Below, one piece after another: positions 7,134-12,825 of a stretch of DNA of 12,825 nucleotides. How positions within the stretch are numbered: the first letter of the stretch is position 1; every line of letters begins with the position of its first letter. The notes below the pieces were generated by a model. The model was given only the letters and a program-made list of their open reading frames with translations. It was not told the origin of the DNA and did not search any database. The stretch spans positions 1 to 12,825 of the forward strand of contig JBBQNZ010000124.1 in assembly GCA_038330415.1 (NCBI GenBank), read 5' to 3'. The position numbers and the translations under genes were made by a program. Origin of the DNA: Fodinibacter sp038330415 (GTDB lineage: Bacteria > Actinomycetota > Actinomycetes > Actinomycetales > Dermatophilaceae).

Positions 7134-8033
7134 TCAGGCGTGCGGGAACGACGTCTTCGCGGGCCCCTCGAGCTCGGCGCGGTGGTTGCGGATGAGGTCG
7201 AGGTTGCGGTCGCGCAGGTGGTCGAAGCCCTGGCCGATGTTCGAGCCGGGGGTCAGCGCGGCGAGCGCCTCGTCGGGGTCGAGCCGCGCCGACACCCAGC
7301 CCTCGTGGGTGGCGGCCTTGGCGATGATGTGGCCGATCGGGGTGACGACGTGCGAGTTGCCGAAGTAGAGCACCCCGGCCGGGTCGGCCCCGACGGCGTT
7401 GGCCCCGATGACGAACACGTGGTTGTCGTAGGCGCGGGCCCGGGAGGTGAGCTCCCAGACGTCGGCCGAGCGAAGCAGGGCCGAGGGTCGGCAGATGACC
7501 TCGGCGCCCAGCACTGCCTGGATGCGCGACAGCTCGGGGTAGTCGCCGTCGAAGCAGATGATCATGCCGATCCGGCCGAGCTCGGTGTCGCACACGGTCA
7601 CCGTGTCGCCCGGGGTCACCCACCCACCGCCCGAGACGGCCTCGGAGCAGAACGGGTGGGTCTTGCGGTAGACCCCGAGCAGCTCACCGCGCGGGTCGAT
7701 GAGCACCGAGGCGTTGTAGACGATCTCGGGCGTCGGGCCGCGCTCGTAGGTGCCGGCGACCAGGTGGATGCCGAGCTCGGCCGCGACGTCGCGCAGCGGC
7801 GCGATGACCGGCCCGGGCAGTTCGGAGACGAGCTCCCAGAGCTCATCGGTGGGGCAGCCGGGGGTGAAACCGGTGGTGGCCGACTCGGGCAGGACGACCA
7901 GCTCGGCCCCGGTGGCCTCGACGCAGCGTCGGGTGAACTCGACGAGCTTGTCGAGGTTCGCGGCAACCGACTCGGCGGTGAGCGGCCCCGGCACGGGGGC
8001 GACCTGCACGGCGGCGGCGGTGAAGGCACGCAT
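7134..8033 (-). CDS. Carbon-nitrogen hydrolase (nitrilase superfamily), aliphatic amidase-like
   Basis: This 299-residue protein is full length for the family. The catalytic triad is visible as Glu 50 (LPESATTGF), Lys 124 (YRKTHPF) and Cys 160 (IICFDGDYPE). The nucleophile context C-x-D-G-x-Y-P-E is that of aliphatic amidases and formamidases, and differs from the C-x-x-R-[FY]-P-E of many other branches. YFGNS near residue 224 and a conserved Arg after the Cys loop also fit the amidase branch. It probably hydrolyses a short or heterocycle-derived amide to an acid and ammonia in the cytoplasm. The start ATG 8033 shares one base with the stop of the coxG-like gene (TGATG), so the two are translationally coupled. 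This places the enzyme in the Mo-hydroxylase operon and suggests a consecutive step in one degradation pathway. Nitrilase or carbamoylase activity is a possible alternative; the substrate cannot be read from sequence. Confidence 0.88.
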   Translation of the reverse strand: MRAFTAAAVQVAPVPGPLTAESVAANLDKLVEFTRRCVEATGAELVVLPESATTGFTPGCPTDELWELVSELPGPVIAPLRDVAAELGIHLVAGTYERGPTPEIVYNASVLIDPRGELLGVYRKTHPFCSEAVSGGGWVTPGDTVTVCDTELGRIGMIICFDGDYPELSRIQAVLGAEVICRPSALLRSADVWELTSRARAYDNHVFVIGANAVGADPAGVLYFGNSHVVTPIGHIIAKAATHEGWVSARLDPDEALAALTPGSNIGQGFDHLRDRNLDLIRNHRAELEGPAKTSFPHA

Positions 8034-8692
8034 CAGCGCCGCCGCCCGATCCGGGCGCCGAGCGCGACACCGGCCAGGGCGAGCAGCCCGCCGACGAGGG
8101 CCCCGAGGGCGAAGCCCGCCCCCGAACCGAGGTCGAGCGCGCCCTTGCGCGCCGCGGCGGCCCTACCGGCATACACGGCGGGCGCGGATGCCGTTCCCTC
8201 ACCCCCCGCGAGCGGGGCACCGAGCGCGGTGGTCGCCCCGGCCGGGACGAGCACCCCGGCGATGTCCTGGTCGAGTGCCAGGAAGAACTGCCCGGCCATC
8301 TTCTTCGTGACCCCGGTGAGCATCCGCTGGCCCACCCCGCCGATGGCCCCACCGATCGTGGCATCCGCGTCGTAGGTCAGCTCGGTGCCGCCGGCGAGTG
8401 ATGGCACGAGGCTCACCTTGACATCGGCGTCGATCGTCCCGGGAGCGCCGGCGCCCGATGCCTTCATCGTGAGGGAGTGGGGCGCGACCTTGTCGGCGAG
8501 CGAGACCTCGCCGGCATACGTTCCCTTGATCGCCGCGACTCCGGCAGTGACTGACATGGCGTAGCGGTCCTCGCCGATGGTGCTCAGTGCCTCGCAGCCG
8601 GGGATGCACCGGGCGAGCACCGCGGGGTCGAGGATGGCGTCCCACACCTTGTCGACGGGGGCCTCGAGGGTGGAGGTGCCGGAGATCTTCAT
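8033..8692 (-). CDS. coxG: CoxG-like SRPBCC-fold membrane adaptor of a CO dehydrogenase-family enzyme
   Basis: This is a 219-residue protein. Residues 1 to about 145 match the CoxG/SRPBCC family: an opening MKISGTSTLEAPVDKVWDAI, a CIPGCE motif at 29-34 and a GQFF motif near 134-137. A flexible Ala/Gly/Pro-rich linker follows (about 148-190), then a hydrophobic C-terminal segment (about 193-213) ending in RIGRRR, which looks like a membrane anchor. In characterised aerobic CO dehydrogenases, CoxG tethers the enzyme to the membrane and handles menaquinone as electron acceptor. The same role is inferred here for the Mo-hydroxylase encoded just upstream. The start ATG 8692 overlaps the coxL-like stop as ATGA and has an AGGAAGG site six bases upstream. 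The stop overlaps the next gene by one base. Confidence 0.88.
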   Translation of the reverse strand: MKISGTSTLEAPVDKVWDAILDPAVLARCIPGCEALSTIGEDRYAMSVTAGVAAIKGTYAGEVSLADKVAPHSLTMKASGAGAPGTIDADVKVSLVPSLAGGTELTYDADATIGGAIGGVGQRMLTGVTKKMAGQFFLALDQDIAGVLVPAGATTALGAPLAGGEGTASAPAVYAGRAAAARKGALDLGSGAGFALGALVGGLLALAGVALGARIGRRR

Positions 8693-11106
8693 CGCGAACC
8701 TTCCTGCGCGGGAACGGGGTCGGTGGGTGCGGGCTGTTGGCGGTCTCGGCGCAGCTGCCACAGCTCGGAGGGGCTGATCGGCATCGCGCGGATGGGGAAC
8801 CCCTCGGCATCCTCGATGGCGGAGGCGATGACGGCGGACACCGGGATGGTGCCCGCCTCACCGGCGCCCTTGATGCCGAGCGGGTTGAGCGGGCTGGGCG
8901 TCTCGAGGTGGTCGGTCTCGATGTAGGGGACCTCGGAGGCGTACGGCACGAGGAAGTCCATGAACGACGCGTTGAGCAGCTGCCCCGACCCGTCGTAGGC
9001 CATCCGCTCGTAGAGGGCACCGCCGACGCCCTGCGCGACGCCGCCGTGCACCTGCCCCTCCACGATCATCGGGTTGACCATGACGCCGCAGTCGTGCACC
9101 ACGCAGTAGCGCAGGATGCGGATCTCGGCGGTGACCGGGTCGGTCTCGACGATCGCCGCATGCATGCCGTTGGCGAAGGTGGCCTGGGTGGGGGAGTAGA
9201 AGTCCTTGCCCTCGAGCCCCGGCTCCTCGTCGTCGGCGACCGGTGGCTTGTCCGGGTCGAACGTGCCGGCGAACTGTGTTGCGGCAGCGGCGGACTGGTC
9301 GAAGGCGTAGCGCAGCGGGTTCGAGAGCACGGCCACCGTCGACAGCGCAATGGACGTGCCGGGCGCGCCCCTGACCGAGATGACCCCGTCGTCGATCTCG
9401 AGGTCGTCGGGCGAGACCTCGAGGGCGTCGGCCGCGATCTTCAGGGCCTTGGCCCGCACCACCCGGGCGGCGAGCGCGACGGCGTTGCCCGACATGACGG
9501 CGCCGCGAGAGGCGAACGTGCCGACGGCGTACGGCATCCGGCGGGTGTCGCCGGTGGTGACGTGGACGTCTTCGATGCGCACGCCGAGCTCGTCGGCGAC
9601 GATCTGGGCGAGGATCGTCTGGTGGCCCTGCCCCTGGGTGGTCAGGCCGGTTGCCACGTTGACCCGGCCGCTTGTCTCGACGTGCACGTGCCCGCCCTCG
9701 TAGGGGCCGACGCCGGTGCCCTCGACGTAGCAGCCGATGCCCAGGCCCACCCGCCGGCCCTCGGCCTCGGCCTGCTCGCGGTAGCCGGCGAAGTCGTCCC
9801 AGCCGACCAGGGCCTTGAGCTTCGCCAGGGATGCCGGGAAGTCGCCGGAGTCGTACTTCAGCGGCCGCCCGTCCTGGAACATCAGCCCGTGGTCGTAGGG
9901 CATCTCGTCGGGCTGGATGAAGTTGCGCGAGCGCACCTCGGTGCGGTCGAGCCCGAGGTGCGCCGCGATCGCATCCATGGCGCGCTCCATGGCGAAGCAG
10001 CCCTGGGGCCGGCCGGCGCCCCGGTAGGGCGTCACCAGAACGGTGTTGGTGTAGAGCGACCAGAACTCGACGCGGTAGGCGCCCGGCTTGTAGGGCCCGA
10101 GCAGCTGGGTGGCGGTGATGATCGGCACGATGATGCCGTAGGGCGTGTAGGCGCCGTTGTCGTGCCAGAACCTCACGTCGAGGGCGAGCAGGTGGCCCTC
10201 GTCGTCGAAACCGACGGTCACCTCCTGCAGCTGACCGCGCTCGTGGGCGCTGGAGATGAAGTGCTCTCGGCGGTCCTCGGTCCACTTCACGTCGCGGCCC
10301 AGGTTGCGCGCGGCCCACGGCACGAGCACCTCCTCGGGCCACGGGTGCATGATCTTGACACCGAAGCCGCCGCCCACGTCGGGGGCGATGCACTCGACCT
10401 TGGCCAGCGGCATCCCCAGCTTGGCGGCCACGGCGGCGCGCACACCGGTCGTGGTCTGGGTGGAGGAGTACAGCCGCAGCGAGCCCTCGTCGAGGTCCCA
10501 CTTGGCGTAGACACCCTTGCCCTCCATCGGGGTGCAGGCGCTGCGCTCGATGGACAGCTCGAGGGTGAGCCGGTTCGGCGCGGCGGCCATCGCGGTCTCG
10601 AGCTCGCCGACCTCCTGGAGCAGGTGGGCGCTGACGTTGTCGGGCACGTCGTCGTGCACCAGGCGGGTTCCTGAGCGGGCGTTGTCGATGCCGACCACGA
10701 CGGGCAGCTGCTCGTAGGCGACTCGAATGCGGGCCGCGGCGTCCTCGGCGACGTAGCGGTCGCGGGCGACGACCATCACCACGGCCTCGCCGACGTGGTT
10801 CACCTCGTCCTTGGCCAGGCAGTAGCCGGTGCGAGCGTGGGTCATCGCGGGGTGGGGGATGAGCACCGGCAGCGGCTCGGCCACCCGGCCGGTGAGGTCG
10901 TCCCAGGTGTAGATGGCCTCGACGCCGTCGACCTCCCAGGCGTCGTGGATGTCGACCTCGACCACCCGCGCGTGCGCGTGCGGGCTGCGCACGAAGGCCG
11001 CCTCGAGGGCACCGTGGCCGAGGTCGTCGAGGTAGCGGCCGTTGCCGGTGAGCAGCCGGGGGTCCTCGCGGCGCAGCACCCTCTCGCCGAACTGCCGCGT
11101 GCTCAT
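8689..11106 (-). CDS. coxL: Molybdopterin-binding large subunit of a CO dehydrogenase/xanthine dehydrogenase-family hydroxylase (CoxL-like, form II)
   Basis: This 805-residue protein has the usual size for the family. The aldehyde oxidase a/b hammerhead domain covers about residues 15-145 and the molybdopterin domains about 160-790. Visible motifs are DVGGGFG (243-249), the active-site loop PYRGAGR (360-366), QGQGH (491-495) and the catalytic Glu 750 in KGAGE. The loop is the form II type (AYRGAGR-like). Form I CO dehydrogenases have AYxCSFR, with the Cys that bridges Mo to Cu, and that Cys is missing here. Form I-type CO oxidation is therefore not supported. Hydroxylation of an aldehyde, purine or other N-heterocycle is at least as likely. 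The start ATG 11106 overlaps the coxS-like stop (ATGA), and a GAGGGCGGGG stretch upstream can serve as ribosome binding site. The assembled enzyme would be a cytoplasmic LMS heterotrimer dimer. Confidence 0.92.
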   Translation of the reverse strand: MSTRQFGERVLRREDPRLLTGNGRYLDDLGHGALEAAFVRSPHAHARVVEVDIHDAWEVDGVEAIYTWDDLTGRVAEPLPVLIPHPAMTHARTGYCLAKDEVNHVGEAVVMVVARDRYVAEDAAARIRVAYEQLPVVVGIDNARSGTRLVHDDVPDNVSAHLLQEVGELETAMAAAPNRLTLELSIERSACTPMEGKGVYAKWDLDEGSLRLYSSTQTTTGVRAAVAAKLGMPLAKVECIAPDVGGGFGVKIMHPWPEEVLVPWAARNLGRDVKWTEDRREHFISSAHERGQLQEVTVGFDDEGHLLALDVRFWHDNGAYTPYGIIVPIITATQLLGPYKPGAYRVEFWSLYTNTVLVTPYRGAGRPQGCFAMERAMDAIAAHLGLDRTEVRSRNFIQPDEMPYDHGLMFQDGRPLKYDSGDFPASLAKLKALVGWDDFAGYREQAEAEGRRVGLGIGCYVEGTGVGPYEGGHVHVETSGRVNVATGLTTQGQGHQTILAQIVADELGVRIEDVHVTTGDTRRMPYAVGTFASRGAVMSGNAVALAARVVRAKALKIAADALEVSPDDLEIDDGVISVRGAPGTSIALSTVAVLSNPLRYAFDQSAAAATQFAGTFDPDKPPVADDEEPGLEGKDFYSPTQATFANGMHAAIVETDPVTAEIRILRYCVVHDCGVMVNPMIVEGQVHGGVAQGVGGALYERMAYDGSGQLLNASFMDFLVPYASEVPYIETDHLETPSPLNPLGIKGAGEAGTIPVSAVIASAIEDAEGFPIRAMPISPSELWQLRRDRQQPAPTDPVPAQEGSR
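8699..8705 (-). promoter_or_regulatory. Strong Shine-Dalgarno of the coxG-like gene
   Basis: AGGAAGG on the - strand lies six bases before ATG 8692, inside the 3' end of the coxL-like gene. It excludes the longer in-frame extension up to 8761, which reads as the antisense-like remnant of coxL. Confidence 0.6.
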
Positions 11107-11687
11107 CGCGCCGCCCCGCCCTCGTAGCCGGGCGCCGGGTCGACGGGCTGCACCATTGCCTCGCGGCGGATCTCGGCGGCGCGGCCGACGGCCTTGACGA
11201 TGTTCTGGTACCCGGTGCAGCGGCACAGGTTGCCCGAGATGGCCTCGCGGGCCTCCTCCGGTGTGGGGTCGGGGAACTCGTCGAGGTAGGCCGTGATCGT
11301 GGTGATGAACCCCGGCGTGCAGAAGCCGCACTGCAACCCGTGGCACTCGGCGAACGCCTGCTGCACCGGGCTCATCGCCGCCGGGTCGTTGCCGATGCCC
11401 TCGACCGTGGTGATCTCGTGGGCCTGGGCCGTGACGGCGAACATCAGGCACGAGCGCATCGGCTGGCCGTCGACGAGCACCGTGCAGGCACCACAGACGC
11501 CGTGCTCGCAGCCGACGTGCGTTCCGGTGAGGGCCAGCTCGTGGCGCAGTAAGTCGGACAGCAGCCGGCGGGCCGGTGCCTTCGCCGAGCGCAGTACTCC
11601 GTTGACCCGCAGCCGGATGTCGAGCAGTGCCTCCGCCGCAGGCTCGCCCGGTGCGGTGGCCGGGGTCGTCGGGAATCCCTCGCTCAT
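11103..11687 (-). CDS. coxS: 2Fe-2S subunit of a CO dehydrogenase/xanthine dehydrogenase-family hydroxylase (CoxS-like)
   Basis: This is a 194-residue protein with both clusters of the family. The plant-type ferredoxin cluster is held by Cys 60, 65, 68 and 80. The helical-domain cluster is held by Cys 120 and 123 (CGFC) and Cys 155 and 157 (CRC). All eight ligands are present, so electron transfer from the Mo site to FAD should be intact. An N-terminal extension of about 22 residues rich in Pro, Ala and Thr precedes the first conserved strand (LDIRLRVNG). A tail of about 20 residues follows the helical domain; both are common variable regions. The start ATG 11687 overlaps the coxM-like stop (ATGA) and has GAGGGGG just upstream. 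The stop overlaps the coxL-like start in the same way. Confidence 0.93.
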   Translation of the reverse strand: MSEGFPTTPATAPGEPAAEALLDIRLRVNGVLRSAKAPARRLLSDLLRHELALTGTHVGCEHGVCGACTVLVDGQPMRSCLMFAVTAQAHEITTVEGIGNDPAAMSPVQQAFAECHGLQCGFCTPGFITTITAYLDEFPDPTPEEAREAISGNLCRCTGYQNIVKAVGRAAEIRREAMVQPVDPAPGYEGGAAR

Positions 11688-12586
11688 GCCGCCCCCTCGA
11701 CGTCGCGTGCGCCGAGCGCGGTGGCCACCGCTCGGCGGGTGAGCTCGGCGGCGAGCATCCGCCGGTAGTCGGCGGTGGCGTGGATGTCGCCCTCGGGGTC
11801 GACGTGGGCCGAGACCAGCTCGACCACGGCGTCGGCGACGGCGGCGGGCAGTGGCGACCCGGCATCCGGACCGGCGACCGAACCCGAGAGCGCCGGCGTG
11901 AGGTCGAGCACGGTCGGCACGGGGGTCACCGACACGAACGAGGCACGCGCCGCGCGCACCGTGCCGCCGTGGCCCACCTCGATGGCGACGGCCACCCCGG
12001 CCAGCGCGTAGTCGCCGTGACGCCGCGCCGACTCCAAGAAGGCGGTGCGCGTGCCGGGAGCGAACCGGCCGAAGCGCACCGCCTCGACCAGCTCGTTCTC
12101 GGCCAGCGTGGTCTCGAGCGGCCCCTCGAAGAAGTCCGCGGCGGCGATCTCACGGCGCCCCCGGGCGCTGACGGCCTCGACGACGCCCCCGGTCAGCACC
12201 AGCACCGACGGCATCTCGCCCGCGGGGTCGGCGTGCGCGATCGAGCCGACCGTGGTGCCGCGGTTGCGGATGGCGGGGTGCGCCACGTTGCGCAGTGCCT
12301 GGCCCAGCAGCGGCAGGGCTGCCTCCGCGCCGGCGTGGCGCTCCAGGCCGGCGTGGCGCACGAGGGCCCCGACCCGCACCCAGTCGCCGGTCACGTCGAC
12401 GGCAGCCAGGTCGGCCACGCCGTTGATGTCGACCAGGTGACCCGGGCTGGCCAGGCGCATGTTGAGCACCGGGATGAGGCTCTGCCCGCCGGCGAGCACC
12501 TTGCCGTCGTGGGCGACGTCGGCGAGCACGCCGACGGCCTCGTCGACGGTGCGCGGCGCGTGGTGCACGAACGGTGCGGGTTTCAC
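11684..12586 (-). CDS. coxM: FAD-binding medium subunit of a CO dehydrogenase/xanthine dehydrogenase-family hydroxylase (CoxM-like)
   Basis: This is a 300-residue protein starting at GTG 12586. The family opening KPAPFVHHAPRTVDEAV begins right after this codon, and AGGA lies eight bases upstream. The frame is open up to 12703, but the extra 39 residues (His- and Arg-rich) do not look like the family. The two FAD motifs are AGGQSLIP (32-39), continuing to NMRL, and TTVGSIAHADPAGE (111-124). A C-terminal domain (about residues 180-290) with the usual DYALAGVAVAIE stretch follows. The subunit accepts electrons from the two 2Fe-2S clusters and hands them to the final acceptor, probably quinone through CoxG. 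It is the first gene of the M-S-L-G-amidase operon, and its stop overlaps the coxS-like start by four bases. Confidence 0.9.
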   Translation of the reverse strand: MKPAPFVHHAPRTVDEAVGVLADVAHDGKVLAGGQSLIPVLNMRLASPGHLVDINGVADLAAVDVTGDWVRVGALVRHAGLERHAGAEAALPLLGQALRNVAHPAIRNRGTTVGSIAHADPAGEMPSVLVLTGGVVEAVSARGRREIAAADFFEGPLETTLAENELVEAVRFGRFAPGTRTAFLESARRHGDYALAGVAVAIEVGHGGTVRAARASFVSVTPVPTVLDLTPALSGSVAGPDAGSPLPAAVADAVVELVSAHVDPEGDIHATADYRRMLAAELTRRAVATALGARDVEGAA

Positions 12587-12594
12587 CTGAGCGA

Positions 12595-12600
12595 TCCTGC
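12595..12600 (-). promoter_or_regulatory. Ribosome binding site deciding the coxM-like GTG start
   Basis: GCAGGA on the - strand lies eight bases before GTG 12586. Together with the family-typical first residues it argues against the upstream in-frame GTG codons at 12679 and 12703. Confidence 0.5.
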
Positions 12601-12677
12601 CTTGTCCAAGGGTCCGGGGAAAGGCACAGGACCCCAGGAGGTGGCGGCCCCGGGCGGGGTGGTGGTGGTTGCGGGTC

Positions 12678-12689
12678 ACCGGCGCCGGT
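12678..12689. repeat. 12-base perfect palindrome upstream of the Mo-hydroxylase operon
   Basis: ACCGGCGCCGGT is fully self-complementary and lies 92 bases upstream of the coxM-like start. It could be an operator half-site pair or chance, since GC-rich palindromes are frequent in this base composition. A second imperfect signal, GGGTCC (12610-12615) paired with GGACCC (12629-12634), lies closer to the gene. Confidence 0.25.
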
Positions 12690-12771
12690 CGTGCTCGGCC
12701 CACCCGAGGAGCTCAGCCGGTGTCATGGTGACCGTGCCGAAAGTGGCGCAGCGCGGTGCCCTCGTGCGGGG

Positions 12772-12825
12772 TCACCGGCGGGATCGGGTCCGCTCGGCCA
12801 GGGCGGCCAGGGCGGCGGGGAAGAT
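12772..12825 (-). CDS. Possible 3' end of an upstream gene (17 codons visible)
   Basis: One - strand frame is open from the window edge to TGA 12774-12772 and reads IFPAALAALAERTRSRR. The Ala/Leu-rich helix followed by a basic end is plausible for a protein C-terminus. The short run leading into an operon on the same strand would fit an accessory gene of the cox cluster. Two other frames also stay open to the edge, so the choice is weak. No family can be named from 17 residues. Confidence 0.2.
   Translation of the reverse strand: MFPAALAALAERTRSRR

Noticed and set aside
5889..8375. Long open frame on the + strand (828 codons)
   Set aside because: It runs antisense to the Vps62-like, amidase-like and coxG-like genes. 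It is Val/Gly/Arg-rich without any domain, and is the usual mirror effect of very GC-rich codons.
8587..10674. Long open frame on the + strand (695 codons)
   Set aside because: It is antisense to the well-supported coxL-like gene, has the composition of a GC-driven shadow and shows no motif.
8689..11106. Calling the enzyme a CO-oxidising dehydrogenase
   Set aside because: The Cys-containing AYxCSFR loop of form I CO dehydrogenase is absent and replaced by PYRGAGR, so CO as substrate is not supported by the sequence.
12796..12813. Tandem GGCCAGGGC repeat at the window edge
   Set aside because: Two copies of nine bases simply encode an Ala-Leu-Ala repeat in the partial frame; no wider repeat array is visible.

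Overview
The window is very GC-rich, with almost every third codon position G or C and frequent GTG starts. It also carries a DUF222/HNH endonuclease, a family that is heavily duplicated in actinobacteria. Together these point to a chromosomal segment of a high-GC actinobacterium. An Intrasporangiaceae-type organism is a reasonable guess from the style of the genes, but this is inference and not something the sequence proves. No tRNA, rRNA, CRISPR array, insertion sequence or phage gene was seen.

Layout. Bases 1-2960 run on the + strand. They hold the 3' end of an iron-sulfur protein, probably the C-terminal ferredoxin-like domain of a 2-oxoacid (pyruvate):acceptor oxidoreductase. This is coupled by a GTGA stop/start overlap to a 912-residue NfnB-NfnA-type flavin/iron-sulfur oxidoreductase. 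Everything after 2994 is on the - strand. Read in the direction of transcription (right to left), it starts with a compact Mo-hydroxylase operon: coxM-like FAD subunit (12586-11684), coxS-like 2Fe-2S subunit (11687-11103), coxL-like molybdopterin subunit (11106-8689), coxG-like membrane adaptor (8692-8033) and an aliphatic-amidase-like carbon-nitrogen hydrolase (8033-7134). Successive genes overlap by 4, 4, 4 and 1 bases. After a 66-base gap comes a Vps62/DUF946-like protein with a C-terminal membrane domain (7067-5268). A 354-base gene-free stretch with an AT-rich promoter follows, and then a DUF222/HNH endonuclease gene split by an apparent one-base deletion (4913-2995). That gene converges on the NfnB-NfnA gene.

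How the genes work together. The oxidoreductase pair on the left probably moves electrons between a 2-oxoacid oxidation centre and NAD(P)H through flavins and Fe-S clusters. The operon on the right encodes a complete three-subunit molybdenum hydroxylase of the CO dehydrogenase/xanthine dehydrogenase family, plus CoxG, which in studied systems links such enzymes to membrane quinones. Its large subunit has the form II loop PYRGAGR instead of the CO-oxidising form I loop with Cys. The last gene of the operon is a C-N hydrolase. The real substrate may therefore be an N-heterocycle, aldehyde or amide-yielding compound and not CO. The most interesting points are this form II enzyme in a form I-like M-S-L-G gene order with a coupled amidase, the membrane-tethered Vps62-like protein, the uncharacterised N-terminal domain on the NfnB-NfnA fusion, and the split endonuclease gene.
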